Positions 1-5,842 of a stretch of 64,000 bases of DNA are shown here, one piece after another. Origin of the DNA: a virus. The notes under the pieces were generated by a model. It ran no database searches and was not told where the DNA came from. It worked only from the letters and a program-made list of their open reading frames with translations. The stretch spans positions 1 through 64,000 of the IMG/VR virus record IMGVR_UViG_3300025759_000073; one strand, 5' to 3'. A program made the position numbers and the translations under genes. The first letter of the stretch is position 1, and each line of letters opens with the position of its first letter.

Positions 1-121
1 TCCTAGCAGTCTGAGGCTCTTCTCCTTCTTCATACTCTTCTGGATCGTACCAATCTAGAAAGTAATTCATATTTTCGTCTGTAAACTCGAAACCGATTTT
101 GTGTACTGGATAGTATTCCAT
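1..121 (-). CDS. hypothetical protein, partial at window edge
   Basis: An open frame of 40 codons runs off the left edge of the window. It starts at ATG 121-119, with the ribosome site AGGAGAG a few bases upstream. The visible N-terminus is rich in Tyr, Asp and Glu (start MEYYPVHKIGFEF) and continues into an acidic EEYEEGEEPQ stretch. I do not recognise a family. It is the last gene of the downstream cluster that also holds the tRNAs and the small membrane protein. The real length is unknown. Confidence 0.6.
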   Translation of the reverse strand, partial: MEYYPVHKIGFEFTDENMNYFLDWYDPEEYEEGEEPQTAR

Positions 122-143
122 TTTTCTCTCCTATTGATAAATT

Positions 144-527
144 TTAATGACAAAGAATAATAATTGACAAACCTGACAACAAATGCCAGAAAGTGTGATA
201 AAGATCGTATCGATCATCATAACTTTCAATCTTCAAACAAAACATTCCCAAAGTGAAGACCCCCACGCCAACAAACAAATAAATCGGAGGAGGAGGATCA
301 ACCACAATAAAGCACCAAAGAGCATATCCAACTGTTGTGCAAGCCATCTTAACATCCAGTTTATGGAAATCTTGCTCTTTCGAGTAGTGATAAAGAAAAG
401 ACAAAGTCCAAGATATTAAAATCATTACAGACAAATAAGGAAAGTTGTCTACATATGCTGAGAAAGCAGAAAATAAATAAATATTGTTCGAAATAAGAAC
501 AGGGTCGTGTAAAGGTTTTCTTCTCAT
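144..527 (-). CDS. small multi-pass membrane protein, CREST/ceramidase-like
   Basis: A 127-residue, very hydrophobic protein with about four or five predicted membrane segments. It carries three elements in the order found in the CREST hydrolase superfamily (alkaline ceramidase, PAQR, Per1): S43-x3-H47 at the end of an early helix, D58 just before the next helix, and H111-x3-H115 in the last helix (YHTFWH). In that superfamily these residues bind a metal and cleave amide or ester bonds in lipids. The protein is about half the usual length, so the assignment rests on motif order alone. AAGGAAAG precedes ATG 527. It could instead be a holin-like or superinfection-exclusion membrane protein with chance His residues. 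Confidence 0.55.
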   Translation of the reverse strand: MRRKPLHDPVLISNNIYLFSAFSAYVDNFPYLSVMILISWTLSFLYHYSKEQDFHKLDVKMACTTVGYALWCFIVVDPPPPIYLFVGVGVFTLGMFCLKIESYDDRYDLYHTFWHLLSGLSIIILCH

Positions 528-552
528 TTGTCTTTCCTTTTGTGATATAAGC

Positions 553-565
553 GGGGCAAAGCCCC
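553..565 (-). other. GC-rich hairpin downstream of the tRNA pair
   Basis: On the minus strand GGGGC-TTT-GCCCC forms a tight five-pair hairpin. TGATAT and ATATCA on either side could extend it. It lies between tRNA-Leu and the small membrane protein gene. No T-run follows, so a processing or partial pausing site is more likely than a classical terminator. This is inference from base pairing only. Confidence 0.35.
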
Positions 566-608
566 AGTCGCATTAATGATATCACCTCACTTTCGGTTCC
601 GCGACTAG

Positions 609-693
609 TGGGGCTGGAGGGACTCGAACCCTCACGCTCTTACGAGCGCCGGATTTTAAATCCGGAGTGTCTACCAAATTCCACCACAGCCCC
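609..693 (-). tRNA. tRNA-Leu (anticodon UAA)
   Basis: The 85-nt minus-strand sequence folds as a class II tRNA. The acceptor stem is GGGGCTG with CAGCCCC, the anticodon stem CCGGA/TCCGG encloses loop TTTAAAA (anticodon TAA), and there is a variable arm CGCTC-GTAA-GAGCG and a T-arm with GGTTCGAGTCC. The discriminator base is A, as expected for Leu. CCA is not encoded and must be added by the host enzyme. It lies 5 nt after tRNA-Met and shares its promoter. Confidence 0.95.
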
Positions 694-698
694 CGAAA

Positions 699-771
699 TG
701 TGCCCGATAGGACTCGAACCTATATCTTACCGCTTATGAGGCGGTGGCATTAACCATTATGCTACAGGCAC
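699..771 (-). tRNA. tRNA-Met-type (anticodon CAU)
   Basis: A 73-nt cloverleaf on the minus strand. The acceptor stem is GTGCCTG with CGGGCAC, the anticodon stem ACCGC/GCGGT encloses loop CTCATAA (anticodon CAT), and the T-arm contains GGTTCGAGTCC. The acceptor stem is fully paired at its end, so it is an elongator type rather than an initiator. A tRNA-Ile with lysidine-modified CAU cannot be excluded by eye. CCA is not encoded. It is the first tRNA behind the promoter at 789-817. Confidence 0.92.
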
Positions 772-778
772 GATCAAA

Positions 779-1000
779 TTACTCATCTAGTATACCATAA
801 CCTGCAACAACTGTCAAGTCAATTGAGTTTCCATCAAAAGAAACCTTCCGTCTGTATATTTTTGCTTTTAGATTTGCAGCTTTGATATCTTTCTTGAGAA
901 ACTTAATGAACTTTTCTCTTTCTTCGTCAGAGTCATGGATGTGATGTGGAACGACTGCCGCCTCGACAAGATTGTTAACGTCTGCTTTCGACCTCGGCAT
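779..1000 (-). CDS. hypothetical small protein
   Basis: A 73-residue protein starting MPRSKADVNN, with AAGGAG seven bases before ATG 1000. The middle is charged (DSDEEREKFIKFLKKD) and the end is beta-like (SIDLTVVAGYGILDE). I do not recognise a family. Its 5' end overlaps the 3' end of the DUF3310 gene by 26 nt, so the two are translationally linked. Its own 3' end contains a perfect sigma-70-type promoter for the tRNAs. Confidence 0.75.
   Translation of the reverse strand: MPRSKADVNNLVEAAVVPHHIHDSDEEREKFIKFLKKDIKAANLKAKIYRRKVSFDGNSIDLTVVAGYGILDE
789..817 (-). promoter_or_regulatory. sigma-70-type promoter for the tRNA pair
   Basis: Read on the minus strand: TTGACA (817-812), a 17-nt spacer, then TATACT (794-789). 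Transcription would start about 10 nt before tRNA-Met. The promoter lies inside the 3' end of the 73-codon gene, so the tRNAs can be made apart from the upstream operon. Sequence and spacing are close to the RpoD consensus; activity is inferred. Confidence 0.8.
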
Positions 1001-1205
1001 CTAAGTTCTCCTTTTGCTTAATAGCATAATCCAAATACCACCTTGCTTTCTTAAGATCTGTTAAAGGATCTTTCTTGTGGTTGTGTCTTGCTATATATTT
1101 TACAACATTTCCTAGGCAAAAGTCAAGCTCCCAATCTTGAATTGCGTCAATAACTTCAATTTTGCCTACATTATAATGCTTTGGATGATTAACTTTTTCT
1201 TTCAT
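975..1205 (-). CDS. DUF3310 family protein
   Basis: A 76-residue protein matching the DUF3310 (SaV-like) phage family. The N-terminal VNHPKHY-x-VGKIEVIDAI is followed by DFCLGNVVKYIARHNHKKDP and LTDLKKARWYLDYAI. The conserved NHPxHY, E-x-I-D and Y-x-x-R-x-x-x-K positions are all present, and the length is typical. The family is often listed as nucleotide-kinase-like, but no firm activity is established. The start overlaps the stop of the upstream gene (ATGA), so translation is coupled. Confidence 0.85.
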   Translation of the reverse strand: MKEKVNHPKHYNVGKIEVIDAIQDWELDFCLGNVVKYIARHNHKKDPLTDLKKARWYLDYAIKQKENLDAEVESRR

Positions 1206-1576
1206 TTAAATCTACTCCCATCTTCAAGCCACACTTCACAATTAAGAGGATTCCCATTTAGCCAGTCGCATTCATATTTTTTTTGCCCATTATCCCACCA
1301 TGCTTCTATTTTGACAACCTCGCCGTGTAGATAGCTTACTCTCTCCTGAAGCATCAATGTCCCTTCTTTTCTGGAATAGAAACTATGTTCTCCATGAAAT
1401 TTCCCACCCACAGTTTGGTATACTACCCTATGGGGATGGTAGTGGGTCATATAATAGTCATTGTCTTCTTCGACGATTTTGATATCATTCTCTTTTAAAA
1501 GTTCTACTTCGGAGAGTAAAGATATTGGAAATTCACCCCCTTCTTTAAGCCACTTGTTAATTTCTTCGGTTCTCAT
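1202..1576 (-). CDS. MORN/YwqK-like repeat protein, hypothetical
   Basis: A 124-residue protein starting MRTEEINKWLKEGGE. I chose this ATG over upstream in-frame codons because it overlaps the stop of the preceding gene (ATGA), as elsewhere in this genome, and the upstream codons lie inside that gene. The second half has imperfect repeats of the type GEVVKIEAWWDNGQKKYE and GNPLNCEVWLEDGSRF, resembling the beta-hairpin MORN/YwqK repeats of antitoxin-like proteins. No function can be assigned. Confidence 0.65.
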   Translation of the reverse strand: MRTEEINKWLKEGGEFPISLLSEVELLKENDIKIVEEDNDYYMTHYHPHRVVYQTVGGKFHGEHSFYSRKEGTLMLQERVSYLHGEVVKIEAWWDNGQKKYECDWLNGNPLNCEVWLEDGSRFK

Positions 1577-1824
1577 CTTTTCTTCATCTTTCTCATTTCT
1601 TTGTTGGATGGTCTGGTTTTCTTTTTCTTTTTTTGACCTTCGAAAAGACCAACTCCGTGAACTCTGCAATATTCTTCAAAGAAGAGATGATTGTTCATGT
1701 CCTTTTCCAAACAAAGATCAGACAATTCCATCCAAACGATTTGCTTGTCTTCCTTGTCTCCATCAATATATTGCTTACAAAGTGAACTTAATTCAGGGTG
1801 TTCTGTGATTTTTATCTTTGACAT
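1573..1824 (-). CDS. hypothetical small protein with basic tail
   Basis: An 83-residue protein starting MSKIKITEHPELSSL, with a strong AAAGGAG before ATG 1824. The N-terminal two thirds is acidic and mixed. The C-terminus is strongly basic (GQKKKKKTRPSNKEMRKMKKR), which could bind nucleic acid. I recognise no family. It is first in the small cluster after tRNA-Glu and is coupled to the next gene by ATGA. Confidence 0.65.
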   Translation of the reverse strand: MSKIKITEHPELSSLCKQYIDGDKEDKQIVWMELSDLCLEKDMNNHLFFEEYCRVHGVGLFEGQKKKKKTRPSNKEMRKMKKR

Positions 1825-1852
1825 TCTATTCTCCTTTGCTGGGAATTAATTG

Positions 1853-1924
1853 TGACTCCTACGGGATTTGAACCCGTGTTACTGATGTGAAAGACCAGCG
1901 TCCTAACCACTAGACGAAGGAGCC
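1853..1924 (-). tRNA. tRNA-Glu (anticodon UUC)
   Basis: A 72-nt cloverleaf on the minus strand. The acceptor stem is GGCTCCT with AGGAGTC, the anticodon stem CTGGT/ATCAG encloses loop CTTTCAC (anticodon TTC), and the T-arm is CGGGTTCAAATCCCG. The discriminator is A and CCA is not encoded. It sits alone between a hairpin terminator and the next small gene, apart from the other two tRNAs. Confidence 0.95.
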
Positions 1925-1946
1925 AAAAGAAGCCCTTTCGGGCTTC
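1925..1946 (-). terminator. rho-independent terminator-like hairpin
   Basis: On the minus strand GAAGCCC-GAAA-GGGCTTC is followed by TTTT. The stem has seven perfect pairs and a stable GNRA-type loop. It lies 17 nt after the stop of the upstream gene and directly before tRNA-Glu. The T-run is short, so read-through into the tRNA is possible, and the hairpin may also help tRNA 5' processing. Confidence 0.6.
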
Positions 1947-1962
1947 AGGGTTGGAAGATATT

Positions 1963-2193
1963 TTAGTTATCTTCGCGCTCTTCTACGAAAGCTTTGATAC
2001 GATAAGCTTCGTTGAAGACTTCGTCCAAGGTGGGAAAGTCTGGACGGTTTGGAACATCGACCGAACGGCCTTCTTGAGAAAGGTTCCATGCTTGACGGTA
2101 GTCAGTCATACTTTCGTAATACTGGTCCATTTTCCTGCTCTGAGCAGCGTGAAAGATATCAAATCTCAATTCATAAGGGTTCTTGCTTCGCAT
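1963..2193 (-). CDS. hypothetical small protein
   Basis: A 76-residue protein starting MRSKNPYELRFDIFHAAQS, with AGGAGG before ATG 2193, 3 nt after the uvsX stop. Mostly helical and charged (DQYYESMTDYRQAWNL, EVFNEAYRIKAFVEER). Small proteins with this 'R-x-x-PYELRFDI' start occur beside replication genes in T4-like phages, but I know no function. It ends the replication operon, directly before the hairpin at 1925-1946. Confidence 0.7.
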   Translation of the reverse strand: MRSKNPYELRFDIFHAAQSRKMDQYYESMTDYRQAWNLSQEGRSVDVPNRPDFPTLDEVFNEAYRIKAFVEEREDN

Positions 2194-2195
2194 TT

Positions 2196-3278
2196 TTAAT
2201 CCTCCTGTGTTTGTAATGCGTCTTCGTTATCTTCGGCTGGTTTATAGATTACATGCTCATCCATAACGTCAAAGATAACTTGTCTAAACTCTGGGTCTTG
2301 AAGTTTCTCAACCCATTGCTTTCCTTGAAACTTAAACTCTCTTCCTTCTTTCGAGGTCAGAGTGTACCAAGCTCCTCCGGTTTTTAGCCTTTCAGAGCCT
2401 TTGATGGCATCAAGCCAACTTTCCTCGTCTTGAATTCCAACTTGTTGACCCCAAAGCAACTTAAAGTTGCAAGTCCTTCCGGCGGAACCAAAACGAGACT
2501 TTTCAAGTTTGACTTTCACTTCAGAACCAATCCTAACACCATTGGAATCCAAAATGTAAGCCGCCTTTGCTTTTCTGGCGGTAAGCCAGATTCTCAAAGA
2601 ATAAGTGTAATGAGCAGCTTTACCTCCCGGTGTGAAATAAGGAGTAGTCAAAGCTTCTGCAATATTACTGGTGATATTCGTTTTAAGCTGATTAACAATC
2701 AAGAAAGTTGATTGTGTGTTCGCCAAAGGAATTGTCACCTTCGAGAAGGCTTTGGAAAGAATCCTAGCTTTCATTGCCATAGAAGATTGAGGGTTGAAGT
2801 CACCTTCAACATCTTTCTCCGCAGGAGTGTGTGCTAGGGAATCCCAAATAAACAGCCATTTCTCTTCATCTGCCAAAAGAGTTTCGATCATTTCGAACAC
2901 TTTTTCAACAGACGCTGCTTGAACATAAAGCAAGTCATCAACATTGCAACCTGCTTTTGCCAAGAAAGTTGGGTCAATTGCCGACTCAGCGTCAAAATAA
3001 GCAACTCTAATGCCCATCTTTTGTGCGTTACCAGCAATTTGTGCAGCCATGAAGCTTTTCCCACTAGCTTCAAGTCCTGCAATCTCCGTGATTTTACCAA
3101 CAGGGATACCAGCCAATTGGCCTCTGCAAATAATAGAGTCCAACCAACGTGAGCCGGTTGCAATCCACTCTTTGACTTCTGTTGGATTTTCTTCATTAAG
3201 GTTGTGTGCAACCGTCATACCTACCTTTTTATTCAGCAGCTTGCGGTACACGTCCATGTCTACTTTACCAGCATTCAT
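2196..3278 (-). CDS. uvsX: UvsX/RecA-like recombinase
   Basis: A 360-residue RecA-superfamily ATPase that would coat single-stranded DNA and drive strand exchange in recombination-dependent replication. The Walker A motif is GLEASGKS (68-75), the aromatic/acidic segment AYFDAES follows near residue 95, the Walker B strand is LFIWDS (142-147), and the L2-region motif is NQLKTNI (196-202). Length is close to T4 UvsX (about 390). The C-terminus is acidic, as in RecA. GGAGG lies before ATG 3278, 3 nt after the gp32 stop, so both are likely made from one transcript. UvsX works with gp32, found next door. Confidence 0.95.
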   Translation of the reverse strand: MNAGKVDMDVYRKLLNKKVGMTVAHNLNEENPTEVKEWIATGSRWLDSIICRGQLAGIPVGKITEIAGLEASGKSFMAAQIAGNAQKMGIRVAYFDAESAIDPTFLAKAGCNVDDLLYVQAASVEKVFEMIETLLADEEKWLFIWDSLAHTPAEKDVEGDFNPQSSMAMKARILSKAFSKVTIPLANTQSTFLIVNQLKTNITSNIAEALTTPYFTPGGKAAHYTYSLRIWLTARKAKAAYILDSNGVRIGSEVKVKLEKSRFGSAGRTCNFKLLWGQQVGIQDEESWLDAIKGSERLKTGGAWYTLTSKEGREFKFQGKQWVEKLQDPEFRQVIFDVMDEHVIYKPAEDNEDALQTQED

Positions 3279-3281
3279 TTA

Positions 3282-4013
3282 TCAACCTCCGAGAAGTTCG
3301 TTAAAAGCCTTTCCAACTTTATCGTCAACATTGGAAGAGTATTTTTCTACATCTTCCTTGTCATCGCCAGCAAGGTATTTGTCAAGAAGTGCTTGAACAT
3401 CTTGCGTGGTTTTTCTTTCGAAAAGACCATCAAAGTCCGGAATGTTTTCCAGAAGTTTAGCACATTCCTCATCACCATCTTCGCATGCTTTCGAAGCTCG
3501 ACGCTTCGGAGTAAGAACGGTAGAGGGGAACATTGCTCCCGGTGCTTTACCATAGGCAAGAACCAAGTCGGTCCCAGTGTTAGTATCGGTAATATCACCG
3601 TAGTCGGGGTTCAAAACCAATTGCAGAAGTTGCTCATAAACAGTCTTGGAGTAACCCCAAATCTTCACACCTTCATCTTCTTTTCCTCGAACGAGGACAG
3701 GCGAGAAGAACCTTTGCTTTGGAAACAGCTTTTTAGCCATTTCAATAGACTCCGGAGTGCCTTCGCGATAAAGTTCGGAAGCAAAGTCCAAAACGGGACT
3801 TTCATCACCAAAGTTACGCTTCGGACAAAGAGTGGGTGCTTTGTCCAATCCGTAGTAGAACCAAAACTCTTTGAACGGATCGCCATCCGAAGTAGGAAGA
3901 ATACGGATCACTTGTTCTCCGTCTTCCGGCTTCCAGAAAAGATTGTCTTTACCGCCTCCTTTGTTTTTCAGACGGTTGTACTTTTCTTTCATCTTTTTCA
4001 TGTCAATAGCCAT
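3282..4013 (-). CDS. gp32: gp32-like single-stranded DNA-binding protein
   Basis: A 243-residue ssDNA-binding protein of the T4 gp32 type. I start it at the second of two close ATGs (MAIDMKKMKEKYNRL) because AAGGAG lies about 8 nt before it; the ATG six bases upstream is too close to the site. The order is a basic N-terminus, the conserved FWKPEDGEQVIRILP, an OB-fold core with WFYYGLD and RGKEDEGVKIWGYSKTVY, then an acidic tail (DGDEEC, DDKEDVEK). The zinc ligands of T4 gp32 are not clear: only one Cys is seen in the equivalent region. A consensus promoter lies 47-75 nt upstream. The partner uvsX follows. Confidence 0.9.
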   Translation of the reverse strand: MAIDMKKMKEKYNRLKNKGGGKDNLFWKPEDGEQVIRILPTSDGDPFKEFWFYYGLDKAPTLCPKRNFGDESPVLDFASELYREGTPESIEMAKKLFPKQRFFSPVLVRGKEDEGVKIWGYSKTVYEQLLQLVLNPDYGDITDTNTGTDLVLAYGKAPGAMFPSTVLTPKRRASKACEDGDEECAKLLENIPDFDGLFERKTTQDVQALLDKYLAGDDKEDVEKYSSNVDDKVGKAFNELLGG

Positions 4014-4059
4014 TGTCATTTCTCCTTTGTGTTGTTGACAGCCTTTGAGCTTGTGTAAT

Positions 4060-4088
4060 ATCATACCAAAACGAATTCAAAAAGTCAA
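4060..4088 (-). promoter_or_regulatory. sigma-70-type promoter for gp32-uvsX
   Basis: Read on the minus strand: TTGACT (4088-4083), a 17-nt spacer, then TATGAT (4065-4060). It lies in the 89-nt gap between the WYL_2-like gene and gp32, giving a leader of about 40 nt. This is the only sizeable gap in the replication cluster, which supports a real promoter. Confidence 0.8.
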
Positions 4089-4102
4089 GAACTTTTTTCA
4101 AA

Positions 4103-4354
4103 TTATTTCAAATTCAAAGTTCCAGACATATGATAAGAAACCAATTCACCAATCAAAGTGTTATGATTGATCACTCTGTACCCTTTATTTTCCATATCCC
4201 AAACCAACTCCATTCCTTCCTGAAGCTTTGCTTTCTTTCCACCTTTTCCTTCCGGAAGAGCTTCTTTTGGAATCTCGTCCAACCTTACAAATTGCATATT
4301 TCGAATTGTTCCGTCTTTCTTTTTGAAAGTGCCATGGTATACATTAAACTTCAT
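4103..4354 (-). CDS. WYL_2-like small SH3-fold protein
   Basis: An 83-residue protein resembling the DUF2693/WYL_2 family (Sm-like SH3 beta-barrel). It shows KKKDGTIRNMQFVRLDEIP near the N-terminus and ELVWDMENKGYRVINHNTLIG near the C-terminus; the family pattern is KxDGTxRxM then VWDxxxxGWRxxxxDxI. The Trp is replaced by Tyr at GYR. Such proteins are common in T4-like phages and bind ligands or nucleic acid; no activity is proven. ATG 4354 lies inside the end of the tubulin-like gene (11-nt overlap), with AGGAG before it. Confidence 0.65.
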   Translation of the reverse strand: MKFNVYHGTFKKKDGTIRNMQFVRLDEIPKEALPEGKGGKKAKLQEGMELVWDMENKGYRVINHNTLIGELVSYHMSGTLNLK

Positions 4355-5171
4355 CTTTTTCTCCTAGTTTTGTGCCTTGATGAAAGTGTGTTCTTTTCAC
4401 TACCAAACCAAAATTATAACCAGATTCATTCGGATAAATCTTATAACAAAAATTCTTCTTTTCTTTAAAGTTTCCCTTGATCAGAGGGATCAGATTAACA
4501 TCTTCTTCCAAGCGCTTTTTATCGATGGACATATAATACCAGAACTCATTTTGATTGTCAAGCAAAAAATAATCATTTTCAGAATTATTTTCAAAATCAT
4601 ATGATCCAATCGACAAGATCCTATTTCTCTCCATTGAAGAAAACTTCGTTGCTGTAATCGGCTTTGCATTCTCAAAGTAATTCAGCATATGAATTGAGTA
4701 GCTGATTACGTCGTTGATTTTATCAAACTTATTCATAAATGTCAAGCCTGAAATTGAACTTTCTAATTTCTCGTTTGAAATTAAGACGATATCTTTGAAC
4801 ATACCAGACCTCGCATAGTCTTGCAAGGCATTGAAAATCAATTTATGCTGCAAAGAATACTGATCATAAAGTTGATCTTCTTCCGGAATGATCAGGATCA
4901 CTCTGATCTTTGTTTCTTTGAATTGCTCCAAGATCCTCAAAGAGGCCCCAGCAGTTGTGCCGGAAGTTGAAACAAAAAAAAGAGTTTCAGAATGTTTTGG
5001 GCAAACTTGAACATTGAAATGATCTTCATATTCCTTGTGTGATCCTCTTTCTTCGATCAGAAAGCCCCCTTCCCTTTTTTCTGTATCGAAAAGATAAAGA
5101 TCGTATTGAGGATATTGTCTAAACTTTTCTGCAATATTGCAACCACAATTGCCCAAACCAATCACATTCAT
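4344..5171 (-). CDS. tubulin/FtsZ-superfamily-like protein
   Basis: A 275-residue protein whose N-terminal half follows the FtsZ/tubulin GTPase pattern. The phosphate loop is GLGNCGCN (5-12). A degenerate tubulin signature STSGTTAGAS (68-77) sits where FtsZ has GGGTGTG. VLIIPEED, then IVLISNEKLE (128-137), correspond to FtsZ IPNDKL, and FDKINDVISYSIHML (149-163) to FtsZ helix H7 (FGAANDVL), keeping the guanine-binding Asn position. The catalytic T7 loop (NxDxxD) is not recognisable, and the protein is shorter than PhuZ. I start at the ATG overlapping the upstream stop (ATGA), with AAGGAAG before it. It may be a non-polymerising or partner-dependent member. Confidence 0.65.
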   Translation of the reverse strand: MNVIGLGNCGCNIAEKFRQYPQYDLYLFDTEKREGGFLIEERGSHKEYEDHFNVQVCPKHSETLFFVSTSGTTAGASLRILEQFKETKIRVILIIPEEDQLYDQYSLQHKLIFNALQDYARSGMFKDIVLISNEKLESSISGLTFMNKFDKINDVISYSIHMLNYFENAKPITATKFSSMERNRILSIGSYDFENNSENDYFLLDNQNEFWYYMSIDKKRLEEDVNLIPLIKGNFKEKKNFCYKIYPNESGYNFGLVVKRTHFHQGTKLGEKDEV

Positions 5172-5842
5172 TCTTTTTCTTCCTTGCAAAGTTTTTTATG
5201 CCATTCCAAAACAGCAGCTTTTGGATCTTCGGAATTGTAAATGCTCCTTCCTAGAATAGGATAATCCGTGAATAAGTTTTCTTCACAACCTTGTGCTCCA
5301 AATCCCGGAGAATAGATGATCTTATCTTCTCCCAAGATATTTGAAACTTTGTTGTAAAATTCGTGTTTACTAGGAGGAAGCACAAACCTTTTCACTCCAA
5401 ACTCTGCTGCTTGCTTGTAAATCTTCAAAGAATCTTCATCAGAAAAAAAGCCCCCTTCTTCTTTTGAAAACCCTTGATGAGTCATTTTGCCGCCAACAAT
5501 CGTTTTAATGTTTCTTTTTCTCAACTCTTTCAACCAAAAATCCAAAGAGTCAGGGCCGGCAAAAGGAAACAAGATCGCTTCATCAACGCCTGCCATCTTC
5601 ATCGCAGAAGCAAAGTTCATTCCCATTTGTGGGATGTCGTTTCCTGCTTTTTGATGATCGTAGATCACCTTTTTATTTGGTGCTCTAAACTTTACTTCAT
5701 TCACGCAGCGAATCAAACCAAATGTAAAAACAAGATGAAATCCAATCTTATAACCATAAACCTCTTCCATATCCCCTGTTTGCTTCATAATCTTGACCGC
5801 TTTTTGCATAGGGCAGTCTAGAGAGATAATAATCTTTTTCAT
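5168..5842 (-). CDS. pyrF: orotidine 5'-phosphate decarboxylase-like protein
   Basis: A 224-residue TIM-barrel protein of the OMP decarboxylase family, which makes UMP from OMP. The active-site set can be followed in order: SLD (D9), YGYKIG (K32), YDHQKAGNDIP (D62, K65, D69), PGFGAQG phosphate loop (179-185) and LGRSIY (R199). The DHQK version of the DxKxxD motif has one extra residue per gap, a variant I recall from some archaeal and bacterial members. Length is normal. It sits between the DNA polymerase and tubulin-like genes with 4-nt overlaps on both sides, so it belongs to the replication operon. Related TIM-barrel activities (hexulose-phosphate synthase type) cannot be excluded. Confidence 0.8.
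   Translation of the reverse strand: MKKIIISLDCPMQKAVKIMKQTGDMEEVYGYKIGFHLVFTFGLIRCVNEVKFRAPNKKVIYDHQKAGNDIPQMGMNFASAMKMAGVDEAILFPFAGPDSLDFWLKELRKRNIKTIVGGKMTHQGFSKEEGGFFSDEDSLKIYKQAAEFGVKRFVLPPSKHEFYNKVSNILGEDKIIYSPGFGAQGCEENLFTDYPILGRSIYNSEDPKAAVLEWHKKLCKEEKE

Noticed and set aside
3204-4058. Long plus-strand open frame of 284 codons opposite gp32
   Set aside because: It is the mirror of the gp32 gene, has no ribosome site and its product is low-complexity without any family pattern.
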